The notes under the pieces were generated by a model that worked only from the letters and a program-made list of their open reading frames with translations, did not search any database and had not been told where the DNA came from. Shown piece after piece: positions 26,795 to 35,694 of a DNA stretch of 64,000 bases. The position numbers and the translations under genes were made by a program. Every line of letters begins with the position of its first letter. The stretch's first letter is position 1. The stretch is from Cerasibacillus quisquiliarum (GTDB taxonomy: Bacteria; Bacillota; Bacilli; Bacillales; Amphibacillaceae), in NCBI RefSeq assembly GCF_014202495.1, contig NZ_JACHHA010000001.1, positions 62,001-126,000 on the forward strand. The letters are read 5' to 3'.

Positions 26795-26828
26795 CGAACA
26801 ATAAAATATTTAATTGATTTATCGTTCG
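26795..26828. promoter_or_regulatory. PurR box pair upstream of pbuG
   Basis: CGAACAATA (26795-26803) and, inverted, ATCGTTCG (GTTCG 26824-26828) form the two-box site bound by Bacillus PurR. The distance from CGAAC to GTTCG is 34 bases end to end, identical to the pair in front of purE (32401-32434). It sits 7 bases before the -35 box. Confidence 0.75.
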
Positions 26829-26835
26829 TTTTTTG

Positions 26836-26864
26836 TTGACTTCTTTTGTATACGGTAGTAAGAT
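26836..26864 (+). promoter_or_regulatory. Promoter of pbuG
   Basis: TTGACT (26836-26841) and TAAGAT (26859-26864) are spaced by 17 bases, directly downstream of the PurR boxes and upstream of the riboswitch. Confidence 0.7.
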
Positions 26865-26895
26865 ATGTACATACGATCTTTCGTATATAAAATAA

Positions 26896-26963
26896 GTGCG
26901 TATAATTTAGGGAATACGGCCCAAAAGTTTCTACCAGACTGCCGTAAACAGTCTGACTACGCA
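26896..26963 (+). ncRNA. Guanine (purine) riboswitch controlling pbuG
   Basis: The three-way junction is visible: P1 TGCG/CGCA, the conserved TATAATTT..GGAATACGG, GTTTCTACC, P3 CAGACTG/CAGTCTG with the loop CCGTAAA, and the junction GACTACG. The C in GACTACG (position 74 equivalent) specifies guanine/hypoxanthine rather than adenine. It switches the terminator at 27050-27090. Confidence 0.93.
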
Positions 26964-27049
26964 GAGAAGTTTTCATAACAGTGATTTTCATGACGAATTT
27001 AGTTCAACATGAAAACATGCCAATAACTTTTTCTGCATAAACTTTTTGG

Positions 27050-27090
27050 GTACTTTTAGTCTTTTTTCTAAGACTAAAAGTACTTTTTTG
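27050..27090 (+). terminator. Riboswitch-controlled terminator before pbuG
   Basis: GTACTTTTAGTCT (27050-27062) and AGACTAAAAGTAC (27071-27083) are exact complements followed by T6. In the ligand-bound state transcription should stop here. Confidence 0.9.
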
Positions 27091-27118
27091 TTTTTCCAAT
27101 AAAAAGGAGGAAACGGTT

Positions 27119-28450
27119 TTGAAAAAATATTTTCGTTTTGATGAATTAGGTACGAACTATCGTACAGAATTTATCGCTGGATTAACAACATTTTTAGCGA
27201 TGGCTTATATTCTATTCGTTAATCCATCGACTTTAGCTTTAGAAGGTGTCGACTTACCAGAAGGTGTAACAGGAATGGATAAGGGTGCAGTCTTTACTGC
27301 TACTGCTCTTGCTGCGGCAATTGGTACATTATTAATGGGTGTAGTTGCACGTTATCCGATCGCATTAGCACCAGGCATGGGATTGAATGCTTTCTTTGCT
27401 TATACAGTTGTATTAACATTTGGCATTCCTTGGGAAACGGCTTTAGCAGGAGTTATGGTTTCAGGGCTTATTTTTATCGTTTTATCATTAACTGGATTAC
27501 GTGAAAAAATTATTAACGCTATTCCTGCTAACTTGAAGTTGGCTGTTGGTGCAGGAATTGGATTTTTTATTGCTTTTATCGGTTTTCAAAATGCGGGGAT
27601 TATTGTCGCTAATGAAGCAACACTTGTATCACTTGGAGATTTAACAGAACCGACAACATTGCTAGCAATTTTTGGTCTTACTATTTCCGTTATTTTACTA
27701 GCTTTAGGTGTCAAAGGTGGCATTTTCTATGGTATGATTATAACTTCAATTGCTGGGATGATTGTTGGCCTTATTGATGCACCGACTAAATTAGGAGATG
27801 TGGTTAGTGCTGCACCGAGTCTTGCACCAACATTTGGTCAAGCGTTCGCTCATTTTGGTGATATTTTTACCTTACAGATGCTCGTCGTTATTTTAACGTT
27901 TTTATTTGTAGATTTCTTTGATACAGCAGGCACATTAGTAGCTGTTGCAACACAAGCTGGTTTAATGAAAGGTAATAAATTACCACGTGCAGGACGAGCT
28001 TTGCTAGCTGATTCCACTGCCACTGTGGCAGGTGCTGTACTTGGAACATCTACAACAACATCTTATGTCGAATCAACTGCAGGTGTAGGAGTAGGAGGAC
28101 GTACTGGTTTTGCTTCAGTCGTGACAGCCGGTTTTTTCTTACTTGCCCTATTCTTTTCACCTTTATTAGGTGTTATAACATCTGAAGTAACAGCACCTGC
28201 ATTAATCATCGTCGGTGTTTTAATGTCAGCTTCATTGAAAGATATCGATTGGGATCAATTTGAAATTGCTGTTCCTGCGTTTCTCGTTATTATTTCAATG
28301 CCACTCACATATAGTATTGCTACTGGTATTGGTATTGGCTTTATTTTCTATCCGATCACAATGATTTTAAAAGGCCGTGCTAAAGAGGTACACCCTATCA
28401 TGTATGGAATGTTTGTTGTATTTATTCTGTACTTTATTTTTCTTTCATAA
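27119..28450 (+). CDS. pbuG: Hypoxanthine/guanine permease PbuG
   Basis: 443 residues of the NCS2/AzgA purine permease family with about 12-14 helices. Landmarks are the start KKYFRFDELGTNYRTEFIAGLTTFLAMAYILFVNP, GMGLNAFFAY, FLFVDFFDTAGTLVAVATQAG and GTSTTTSYVESTAGVGVG, which bind nucleobase and drive proton symport. It imports hypoxanthine and guanine for salvage. The TTG start is accepted because AAAAAGGAGGAAACGG lies just upstream and the protein aligns with B. subtilis PbuG from that point. PurR boxes, a guanine riboswitch and a terminator precede it. In B. subtilis it directly follows guaA; here 9 kb of accessory DNA separates them. Confidence 0.95.
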   Translation: MKKYFRFDELGTNYRTEFIAGLTTFLAMAYILFVNPSTLALEGVDLPEGVTGMDKGAVFTATALAAAIGTLLMGVVARYPIALAPGMGLNAFFAYTVVLTFGIPWETALAGVMVSGLIFIVLSLTGLREKIINAIPANLKLAVGAGIGFFIAFIGFQNAGIIVANEATLVSLGDLTEPTTLLAIFGLTISVILLALGVKGGIFYGMIITSIAGMIVGLIDAPTKLGDVVSAAPSLAPTFGQAFAHFGDIFTLQMLVVILTFLFVDFFDTAGTLVAVATQAGLMKGNKLPRAGRALLADSTATVAGAVLGTSTTTSYVESTAGVGVGGRTGFASVVTAGFFLLALFFSPLLGVITSEVTAPALIIVGVLMSASLKDIDWDQFEIAVPAFLVIISMPLTYSIATGIGIGFIFYPITMILKGRAKEVHPIMYGMFVVFILYFIFLS

Positions 28451-28458
28451 AATCTAAA

Positions 28459-28489
28459 AAACCTGCTACTCGAATTGAGTGGCAGGTTT
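28459..28489. terminator. Bidirectional terminator between pbuG and the MFS gene
   Basis: AAACCTGC.ACTC and GAGT.GCAGGTTT pair around GAATT, with A/T tracts on both sides. It serves both convergent genes. Confidence 0.85.
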
Positions 28490-28493
28490 GATT

Positions 28494-29657
28494 TTAATTT
28501 GCATTTATTGTTTTCCTTTTAACAATCGTATAGTATAATATGAGAAATGTTGCTCCGATCATCGCTAGTATGCCTAAAACCGTGTAGAGATAACTTCCCC
28601 CGAAGAGTTCCATCCATCTTCCACCAATTAATGAACCGATGACACCAGATACACCAAAAAAGGCTGCATAAAAAATGAGATGTCCAGTAGATTGCAAGAT
28701 GTTTGGGATAAGTCGAGTGATATAGCTCATAGCTGCAGTGTAAAAGACACCAAATGTCAATCCATGTAAGAATTGTAGACTAATAATAAGCATCGGTGTA
28801 TCAACAAGTGCGAATAAAAACCACCGTATACTATATAAAATTGAACCGATAATGACAAAGATCAGTGGATGATATTTTCTAAACCATAAAGCAGAGAAGG
28901 CAAACACAAGTGCTTCACTGGCAACCCCTATAAACCATGCTAAACCGACTAAACCTTCGCTACCTCCAAGTTGGTGAATATAAAGTCCGATGAAACTGTC
29001 ATTTGCACGATGTCCAATCGTAATCAACATCATAATAAGTAAGAAAAACATAAATGATTTATTTTTTAATAATTGTGTCACATCATGTAACTGAATGGGT
29101 TCAGAATCAACTGTCACATCTTCTAGTCGAATAACAACAATTAATGTTAATAAAGCAAAGAATAGAAAAGGCCACATCATATATTGGATACCAATGCGAT
29201 TTAATAATTCGCCAATGAGTAAGGCAGAAGTGGCAAAACCAATAGATCCCCAAGTGCGAATCGTTCCGAATGACACTTCTAATTCATCGGCACGTCGTTG
29301 GGCTAGACTGTCACCAAAACTACTAATAGGATACGAGAAGAAGTAAAATAATGTCGCAACAATGAGTAAAGCGATAAGCCCATTCATTTGAAAGAAAATA
29401 ACGCTCGTTAACAATAAGCCAATGACACAAATGAATAACATCCGTTGCACAGTTTTATACTTATCACTCATATACCCCCAAAACGGTTGTGAAAAGATAG
29501 ATATAAGCGGCCCTGTAGCTAGCACCCACCCAATTTCAGTTCCGTTTAAACCTTTAAATTGTAAATATAGAGGGAGAAAACTTAAGATGATCGTATTTGC
29601 CGCATGGAAGCTGAAGAGCAATGTTTTTAATGGTAATAATGAATGTTTCTCTGTCAC
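28494..29657 (-). CDS. MFS transporter (YwbF/LacY-like)
   Basis: 387 residues with about 12 helices and the loop 2-3 motif GYMSDKYKTVQRM, typical of the MFS_1-like group related to 3-phenylpropionate and nucleoside/sugar proton symporters. The acidic/polar residue pattern in the N-terminal half (NTIILSFLPLYLQFKGLNGTEIGWVLA) fits this group. The substrate cannot be read from sequence. It lies 26 bases after msrA on the same strand and is probably co-transcribed with it. Confidence 0.8.
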   Translation of the reverse strand: MTEKHSLLPLKTLLFSFHAANTIILSFLPLYLQFKGLNGTEIGWVLATGPLISIFSQPFWGYMSDKYKTVQRMLFICVIGLLLTSVIFFQMNGLIALLIVATLFYFFSYPISSFGDSLAQRRADELEVSFGTIRTWGSIGFATSALLIGELLNRIGIQYMMWPFLFFALLTLIVVIRLEDVTVDSEPIQLHDVTQLLKNKSFMFFLLIMMLITIGHRANDSFIGLYIHQLGGSEGLVGLAWFIGVASEALVFAFSALWFRKYHPLIFVIIGSILYSIRWFLFALVDTPMLIISLQFLHGLTFGVFYTAAMSYITRLIPNILQSTGHLIFYAAFFGVSGVIGSLIGGRWMELFGGSYLYTVLGILAMIGATFLILYYTIVKRKTINAN

Positions 29658-29683
29658 TCTGTTCTTCCTTTCTGTTTATTCGT

Positions 29684-30211
29684 CTAGTTGTTTTTTGTCC
29701 ATACTTTTTGTAAAAATGCATCACGTCCCGATTTTTTACGATCTTCCTCATAAACACGTTTATTTTTTTTATAAAAATGTTGATGCTCATCTTCAGCAGG
29801 GTAAAATATCTTAGCTGGTAAAATAGGTGTGACAATTGGTTTTGAAAAGACACCACTTGCTTCTAATGCTTGTTTTGACTGTTCAGCTAGTTGTTTCTGT
29901 TGTTCATTATGATAAAAAATAGCCGCCTGATATGATGAACCACGATCATGAAACTGACCAGCAGGATCAGTCGGATCAATTTGTCGCCAAAAAATATGTA
30001 AAAGCTGTTCATAACGTATAATGTCAGGATTAAATGTAATTTGAACGGCCTCAACATGACCAGTTGTTCCACTTTTTACATCAGTATATGTTGGATTTTT
30101 AAGTTCCCCTCCAGTATAGCCTGAAATAACTTCGTGAACCCCATCCCACTGGTCGAATGGTTTAACCATACACCAAAAACAGCCTCCTGCAAATGTTGCT
30201 TTTTCTAGCAT
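29684..30211 (-). CDS. msrA: Peptide methionine sulfoxide reductase MsrA
   Basis: 175 residues. The active-site motif GGCFWC places the catalytic Cys at 11 with a second Cys at 14. GYTGG, HVEAV and IFWRQIDPTDPAGQFHDRGSSYQAAIF are the conserved substrate-site segments. It repairs methionine-S-sulfoxide in proteins using thioredoxin. The C-terminal resolving cysteines of some MsrA types are absent, so this is the shorter type. No msrB is adjacent. CAAGGTGGGATAGAG precedes the start. It heads a probable two-gene unit with the MFS gene. Confidence 0.93.
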   Translation of the reverse strand: MLEKATFAGGCFWCMVKPFDQWDGVHEVISGYTGGELKNPTYTDVKSGTTGHVEAVQITFNPDIIRYEQLLHIFWRQIDPTDPAGQFHDRGSSYQAAIFYHNEQQKQLAEQSKQALEASGVFSKPIVTPILPAKIFYPAEDEHQHFYKKNKRVYEEDRKKSGRDAFLQKVWTKNN

Positions 30212-30562
30212 ACTCTATCCCACCTTGTAATATGTGATGTTTAAGACTATGAATAATAAATATTTCGAAGTATATTCATATTATATATCAAGAAACTGTA
30301 AATACATGTGTAAAAAGATTTAATTAATAGCAATGTTATCCAGCTTATTTACTAGGATAAGAATATGAATCCAACTTGTGAGATTAGCAATATAGTAGAG
30401 TATTAAAGTATTAATGAAAGCAGATAGGCGTGGTTGTTGAATTATCGTTTAGCTGTAATGATAATTTATTTTGCAACGACATTTTATCAAAAATGATATA
30501 TAATTAGGATATTATAGAATTCATAAAAGAATTAACAATATCATCATAATGGATGTGACGTC
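30212..30562. other. Divergent intergenic region between msrA and the MOSC gene
   Basis: 350 AT-rich bases without a gene. A TATAAT-like box (TATATAATTAGG near 30497) may belong to the MOSC gene promoter. No clear -35 box or operator is seen. Confidence 0.35.
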
Positions 30563-31273
30563 ATGAACGAACCTTTTGTCCATAAAGTTTTTACCGGTAA
30601 AGTGAAACGTTTAGGTGATCCAGATGCAAAGGATGCCTTTGATCGCGAGTGGGAAACAGGTATGTTCAAAGAAGCAGTTGACAATCAAATTTGGTTAACG
30701 AAGACAGGCTTAAAAGGTGATGAAGTAGCTGATACGAAAAATCATGGTGGCCCTGAAAAGGCACTTTTTGCTTATCCAGTAGGCCATTATGCCTTTTGGA
30801 AAGAAGAGTTAAATAATGATTCAATTGAAATGGGCTCGATGGGGGAGAATTTAGCTGTTTTGGAAATGGATGAATTTTCTGTTTGTATAGGTGATACGTA
30901 CCAGTTTGGTGATGCGGTTATTCAAGTGTCACAACCACGCCGTCCATGTTGGAAACCAGCTCGACGCTTACGTGTTATAGATTTTGCGTTAAGAACGCAA
31001 GAAAGCGGAAAGACGGGGTGGTATTTTCGTGTATTAAAAGAAGGTCTTATCATATCTGGAATCGATTTAGAACTGCTCGAACGTCCATATCCTGAGTGGA
31101 CGATAGCAGCTTGTAATGAGATCATGTATTTTCGTAAAGATGATTTAAGAGCCGCAAGCGAATTAGCTTCATGTCCATTACTTGCTGAAAACTGGCGCCG
31201 TACATTAAAAAATCGCCTTTTAGGGCGCGAATCAATCATTGATAAGCGTGTCTTTGGACCGAATAGGCATTAA
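30563..31273 (+). CDS. MOSC-domain protein (YiiM/YflK-like)
   Basis: 236 residues. The MOSC beta-barrel covers about 45-165, with the conserved HGGPEKALFAYP, GSMGENL and the cysteine segment VSQPRRPCWKPARR (conserved Cys). A 3-alpha C-terminal region follows. Relatives such as E. coli YiiM transfer molybdenum cofactor-based chemistry to reduce N-hydroxylated bases (6-hydroxylaminopurine). That role would fit beside purine genes but is only an inference. The ATG is preceded by GGATGTGACGTC, a weak ribosome site. It is monocistronic. Confidence 0.85.
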   Translation: MNEPFVHKVFTGKVKRLGDPDAKDAFDREWETGMFKEAVDNQIWLTKTGLKGDEVADTKNHGGPEKALFAYPVGHYAFWKEELNNDSIEMGSMGENLAVLEMDEFSVCIGDTYQFGDAVIQVSQPRRPCWKPARRLRVIDFALRTQESGKTGWYFRVLKEGLIISGIDLELLERPYPEWTIAACNEIMYFRKDDLRAASELASCPLLAENWRRTLKNRLLGRESIIDKRVFGPNRH

Positions 31274-31339
31274 TCCGATTGAGATGAGTTCTATGATCGC
31301 TTTAATGCACTTCCAACGTACTGTCTCTTTATGTTTATA

Positions 31340-31467
31340 GCTCCCGAGAGTGTACATTGAGCCCTTAACGTGTATTCTCGTAATGGTTATTGCTCCCGAG
31401 AGTGCGCATTGAGCCCTTAACGTGTATTCTCGCTATGGTTTTTACTAACGAGAGTTTCCATTGCAAC
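31340..31467. repeat. Tandem 52-bp intergenic repeat, two near-identical units plus a partial third
   Basis: Units 31340-31391 and 31392-31443 differ at only a few positions (shared CTCCCGAGAGTG, CATTGAGCCCTTAACGTGTA, TTCTCG, TATGGTT). Each unit carries CGAGAG near one end and CTCG near the other, able to pair. A degenerate third unit follows. Related copies lie at 11511-11610 and probably 2488-2616. The 330 bases from 31468 to 31797 hold no gene I can support. Confidence 0.75.
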
Positions 31468-31812
31468 TATAGCACTATACCTTGCCATGAAATATTTTCT
31501 TGTAAGGTTAAATTGAAGCTATTATTTACTCTGTCACAACAAAATCCAGCAACAATAGCTCGTGATAAAGTATTCAGGTCTATTAATTATATTATTTCAT
31601 CCCCACCAATTTTTTATTATTATAAAATGTTATTTGATGATTTATAATTTCAACGATTTTATTCTATTTTTCTTAGATATAATCATAAAGCCTATAGTGT
31701 ACAATACGCTAATAAACTACATTTATAATCCCCACCCTAATATTTAAAATATTACTTTACGCAAAAAGGGATAATAGGATATGCTACATATATAAGATTG
31801 GAGGGGATCGGT

Positions 31813-32373
31813 TTGTTAGATCATGCAGTCATCATGGTTGTCATTATCTTAATCATTAATATCGTATATGTTTCTTTCTTTACGATACGAATGATTTTAA
31901 CGATGAAGGGCCGACGTTATATTGCAGCTTTTATCAGTATGATAGAGGTCATTATTTATATTCTAGGTCTTGGCTTAGTATTAGATAATTTAAACCGCAT
32001 TGAAAATCTCATTGCCTATGCCGTTGGGTACGGTCTTGGTGTGATTATCGGGTCTAAGATTGAAGAGAAAATGGCACTTGGTTATATAACGGTTCATGTT
32101 ATTTCATCAAATCCAGATATAGAATTTACGAGAAGGCTTCGTGATAAGGGCTATGGTGTAACGAGTTGGTCGGCTTATGGCATGGATGGAGATCGATTGG
32201 CGATGCAAATTTTGACACCGAGGAAATACGAATTAAAATTATATGAAACGATTAAACAAATTGATCCTAAAGCATTTATCATTGCATATGAACCACAACA
32301 TATTCATGGAGGGTTCTGGGTAAAACAAGTTAAAAAGGGGCGCTTATTTAAATCACAAAATGACATAAAATAA
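31813..32373 (+). CDS. yebE: DUF5698/DUF2179 membrane protein (YebE)
   Basis: 186 residues. Three membrane helices (about 5-28, 38-58, 64-84) form DUF5698, followed by a soluble DUF2179 domain (about 95-175) with [21 protein letters not shown] and [15 protein letters not shown]. Function is unknown; related DUF2179 domains are thought to bind nucleotide ligands. TTG 31813 is preferred because GGAGGGG sits 6 bases upstream; an earlier in-frame TTG overlaps that site. As in B. subtilis, yebE stands directly before the purine operon, with its own unit boundary. Confidence 0.85.
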   Translation: MLDHAVIMVVIILIINIVYVSFFTIRMILTMKGRRYIAAFISMIEVIIYILGLGLVLDNLNRIENLIAYAVGYGLGVIIGSKIEEKMALGYITVHVISSNPDIEFTRRLRDKGYGVTSWSAYGMDGDRLAMQILTPRKYELKLYETIKQIDPKAFIIAYEPQHIHGGFWVKQVKKGRLFKSQNDIK

Positions 32374-32400
32374 GTCGTTTGATCTTTCTTTGTAACAATC

Positions 32401-32434
32401 CGAACGATAATATAAAAAAGCACAAAAACGTTCG
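32401..32434. promoter_or_regulatory. PurR box pair upstream of purE
   Basis: CGAACGATA (32401-32409) and the inverted CGTTCG (32429-32434) form a two-box PurR site with exactly the same 34-base geometry as the pbuG site. PurR represses when PRPP is low. Confidence 0.78.
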
Positions 32435-32442
32435 CTTATTAA

Positions 32443-32472
32443 TTGACATTATTCACGTCATTTTGTTATGCT
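32443..32472 (+). promoter_or_regulatory. Promoter of the pur operon
   Basis: TTGACA (32443-32448) is followed 18 bases later by TATGCT (32467-32472). It lies 8 bases after the PurR boxes. Confidence 0.7.
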
Positions 32473-32499
32473 TAAAACGAAATGATAATTGAATATGAA

Positions 32500-32566
32500 C
32501 CTCATATATTTTCGAGAATATGGCTTGAAAGTCTCTACCCAACACCGTAAATGTTGGACTATGGGG
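32500..32566 (+). ncRNA. Guanine (purine) riboswitch of the pur operon
   Basis: P1 CCTCAT/ATGGGG, P2 TTTCGAG/CTTGAAA, the conserved GTCTCTACC, P3 CCAACA/TGTTGG with the loop CCGTAAA, and the junction GGACTATG are all visible. The C in GACTATG marks a guanine/hypoxanthine aptamer. Combined with PurR this gives initiation and elongation control of the operon. Confidence 0.93.
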
Positions 32567-32658
32567 GAAGGTTGAATTGCAACGAATTAAAGTAATCATA
32601 TTTTGTGATTTTAAAAAGAACATATACGGTTCTTTTATTAAACTGCTTATTTGAATAG

Positions 32659-32706
32659 ATCTATTCATCTTCTCTCATAGCTAAGAGAGAGACGGATAGA
32701 TTTTTT
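32659..32706 (+). terminator. Riboswitch-controlled terminator before purE
   Basis: ATCTATTC..TTCTCTC and GAGAGAGA..GGATAGAT pair around ATAGCTAA, followed by T6. An alternative hairpin (AAAAGAAC/GTTCTTTT at 32613-32638) lies between the aptamer and this terminator and may take part in switching. Confidence 0.78.
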
Positions 32707-32745
32707 CATTTTATACATTAATTCAATAAAGAAAGTAGGGATTTT

Positions 32746-33237
32746 GTGACATTAGTAGGTGTCATCATGGGTAGTATATCAGATTGGGAAACGATGCAGC
32801 ATGCATGTCAAGTGTTAGATGAATTAAATATTCCATATGAAAAGGATGTCATCTCAGCACATCGTACGCCTGATTTAATGTTTGATTATGCTAAATCAGC
32901 CCGAGAACGTGGAATAAAAGTCATTATAGCAGGAGCTGGTGGGGCAGCACATTTACCAGGTATGGTCGCGTCACAAACAAATATTCCAGTTATTGGTGTC
33001 CCAGTTCAAAGTCGATCACTTAATGGTTTGGACTCATTATTATCCATTGTGCAGATGCCAGGTGGAGTACCAACTGCAACAGTTGCGATTGGTAAATCTG
33101 GAGCGAAAAATGCCGGCATATTAGCAGCACAAATTATCGGCGTATGTGATGAAGATGTTTATGAAAGATTACAATCATATCGTAAAAAAATGCAAAAAAA
33201 CGTAGCAGAAATGAGGGAAGACATTGCAAAGAAATAA
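32746..33237 (+). CDS. purE: N5-carboxyaminoimidazole ribonucleotide mutase PurE
   Basis: 163 residues, class I Pur[11 protein letters not shown] and SAHRTP carry the substrate-phosphate and catalytic His residues, and [11 protein letters not shown] follows. It isomerises N5-CAIR to CAIR. The GTG start follows AGTAGGG. It is the first gene of the operon, and its end overlaps purK by 14 bases. Confidence 0.95.
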   Translation: MTLVGVIMGSISDWETMQHACQVLDELNIPYEKDVISAHRTPDLMFDYAKSARERGIKVIIAGAGGAAHLPGMVASQTNIPVIGVPVQSRSLNGLDSLLSIVQMPGGVPTATVAIGKSGAKNAGILAAQIIGVCDEDVYERLQSYRKKMQKNVAEMREDIAKK

Positions 33238-34360
33238 AGTCATACTTCCACCACAAACGATTGGTATTATTGGTGGCGGTCAACTCGGACGGATGATGGC
33301 TATTGCGGCAAGGGAGATGGGCTATCAAATTGCTGTTCTTGATCCAACACCGAATTGCCCAACTGCTCAAATTGCCGATCATCATATACAAGCGGCATAT
33401 GATGATATGGATGCGATTCAACAACTAACAGAATTAAGTGACGTCGTTACCTATGAGTTTGAGAATGTCGACTTAAAGGCAGCGAAATATATTGAAGCAC
33501 AGGGGAAACTACCACAAGGCGCGCTAGCACTTGAGATCACGCAAAATCGAGAAAAAGAAAAACAATTAATGAAGCAATCTGGCTTATCTGTTCCTAACTT
33601 TGCAATTGTTCATAATGCTAATGAATGTCAGGAAACGATGAATGAATTATCATATCCAGCTGTCATTAAAACATGTCGTGGTGGTTATGATGGTAAAGGA
33701 CAGTTAAAAATACGCACTCAAAAAGACTTACCAGATGCGATGCGTTTCGCAGATCAACATCAGCATTGCATTATTGAAGAATGGATTCCTTTTGATAAGG
33801 AGATTTCAGTCGTTTTTACAAGAACAGCGGCAGGAAATATAACGATATTTCCAATAGGAGAAAATGATCATAAGGATCATATTTTGTATCAAACGACTGT
33901 TCCTGCTCAAATATCTGATACTGTAAGGGAAAAAGCGATAAAATCAGCCACTACACTTGCTCATCATATGAATATTGTTGGCACATTTGCAATTGAGATG
34001 TTCGTTAAAAATGAAGACATTTATATTAATGAAATGGCACCACGCCCACATAATTCAGGTCATTACACGATTGAAGCCTGTAATATTTCACAATTTAAGC
34101 AACATATCCTATCAATTTGTGATCTCCCATTAGTGGATATCGAACTTCTTCAACCAGCAGTGATGATTAACATTTTAGGAGAAGATATAAATCGACTTTT
34201 AAACATCATGCCTAAAATGAAACATGGATTTGTTCATCTCTATGGAAAGAAAGAAGCAAAAGAGAAACGGAAAATGGGACACGTCACCTTCATAGCAGAA
34301 GATTTAGAAAAACTAAACGAACAGATTGACCAATTCAAGGAGGCAATAACATATGATTGA
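33224..34360 (+). CDS. purK: N5-carboxyaminoimidazole ribonucleotide synthetase PurK
   Basis: 378 residues of the ATP-grasp fold: [18 protein letters not shown] at the start, the ATP-binding glycine loop [26 protein letters not shown], and the metal/substrate end [19 protein letters not shown]. It converts AIR, bicarbonate and ATP to N5-CAIR. The TTG start lies within the end of purE with GAGGGAAG ahead of it. Its stop overlaps the purB start by eight bases. Confidence 0.94.
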   Translation: MQRNKVILPPQTIGIIGGGQLGRMMAIAAREMGYQIAVLDPTPNCPTAQIADHHIQAAYDDMDAIQQLTELSDVVTYEFENVDLKAAKYIEAQGKLPQGALALEITQNREKEKQLMKQSGLSVPNFAIVHNANECQETMNELSYPAVIKTCRGGYDGKGQLKIRTQKDLPDAMRFADQHQHCIIEEWIPFDKEISVVFTRTAAGNITIFPIGENDHKDHILYQTTVPAQISDTVREKAIKSATTLAHHMNIVGTFAIEMFVKNEDIYINEMAPRPHNSGHYTIEACNISQFKQHILSICDLPLVDIELLQPAVMINILGEDINRLLNIMPKMKHGFVHLYGKKEAKEKRKMGHVTFIAEDLEKLNEQIDQFKEAITYD

Positions 34361-35648
34361 ACGGTATACAAGAGAAGAAATGGGCCGTATCTGGTCAGAA
34401 GAAAATAAATATGATGCATGGTTAGAAGTAGAGATTTTAGCTTGTGAAGCTTGGAGTGAGCTAGGGGTCATTCCGAAAGAAGATGTTCAACAACTCCGTG
34501 AAAATGCATCATATGATATGAATCGTATTTTAGAGATTGAACAAGAAACACGTCATGATGTTGTTGCTTTTACAAGAGCCGTTTCGGAAACTTTAGGTGA
34601 AGAAAAGAAATGGGTCCACTACGGATTAACGTCTACAGATGTAGTTGATACTGCGCAATCATATCGTATTAAACAAGCAAACGATATTATCCGCAAAGAC
34701 CTACATCAATTCATTGATATTTTAAAGGGAAAAGCAATTGAACATAAACATACTGTCATGATGGGCAGGACCCATGGTGTTCATGCTGAACCAACAACTT
34801 TTGGATTAAAGTTAGCTCTTTGGTATGAAGAAATGAAGCGGAACTTAGCGCGCTTTGAAGAAGCAGCTCGAGATATTGAATATGGGAAACTGTCCGGAGC
34901 TGTTGGAACATATGCCAATATTGATCCATTTGTTGAAAAATACGTTTGTGAAAAATTAGGCTTACGTCCAGCACCCGTATCAACTCAAACATTACAACGT
35001 GATCGCCATGCGGCATATATTGCGACTTTAGCCCTTATTGCCACATCAATTGAAAAATTTGCAACAGAAATCCGTGGCTTACAAAAGACAGAAACACGTG
35101 AAGTAGAAGAGTTTTTCGCTAAAGGACAGAAAGGCTCATCAGCCATGCCACATAAACGTAATCCAATCGGTTCAGAGAATATGACTGGTATGGCTCGTGT
35201 CATGCGTGGTTATATGATGACCGCTTATGAAAATGTCGCACTTTGGCATGAAAGAGATATTTCTCATTCTTCAGCAGAGCGAATTATTTTACCAGATGCA
35301 ACGATTGCTATAAATTATATGCTCAACCGTTTTAGTAAGCTTATTAAAAACTTAACGGTCTTTCCTGAAAATATGAAGCGAAATATTCATCGTACTCACG
35401 GTGTAATCTTTTCCCAACGTGTCCTGTTAGCGTTAATTGATAAGGGGATGTCACGAGAACAAGCTTATGACCTCGTTCAACCGAAAGCGATGGAAGCATG
35501 GGAGACGGAAACACATTTTAAACAATTAATTGAAAAAGAAGCAGCAATCACTGATTTATTAAGCGAAGAAGAGATTAATGACTGCTTTGATTATACGTAC
35601 CACTTGAAAAATGTCGATGCTATTTTTGAAAGAATTGGTTTAGCGTAG
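34353..35648 (+). CDS. purB: Adenylosuccinate lyase PurB
   Basis: 431 residues of the fumarase/aspartase superfamily. [16 protein letters not shown] contains the general-acid His, and the flexible signature loop is [17 protein letters not shown] with the catalytic Ser. It acts twice in purine synthesis: on SAICAR and on adenylosuccinate. In B. subtilis purC, purS and purQ follow here; in this sequence only 46 noncoding bases lie between purB and purL. Confidence 0.95.
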   Translation: MIERYTREEMGRIWSEENKYDAWLEVEILACEAWSELGVIPKEDVQQLRENASYDMNRILEIEQETRHDVVAFTRAVSETLGEEKKWVHYGLTSTDVVDTAQSYRIKQANDIIRKDLHQFIDILKGKAIEHKHTVMMGRTHGVHAEPTTFGLKLALWYEEMKRNLARFEEAARDIEYGKLSGAVGTYANIDPFVEKYVCEKLGLRPAPVSTQTLQRDRHAAYIATLALIATSIEKFATEIRGLQKTETREVEEFFAKGQKGSSAMPHKRNPIGSENMTGMARVMRGYMMTAYENVALWHERDISHSSAERIILPDATIAINYMLNRFSKLIKNLTVFPENMKRNIHRTHGVIFSQRVLLALIDKGMSREQAYDLVQPKAMEAWETETHFKQLIEKEAAITDLLSEEEINDCFDYTYHLKNVDAIFERIGLA

Positions 35649-35694
35649 TTCCAATTCATATATCCATTAAATATTATCATTGGAGGAAATAAGT

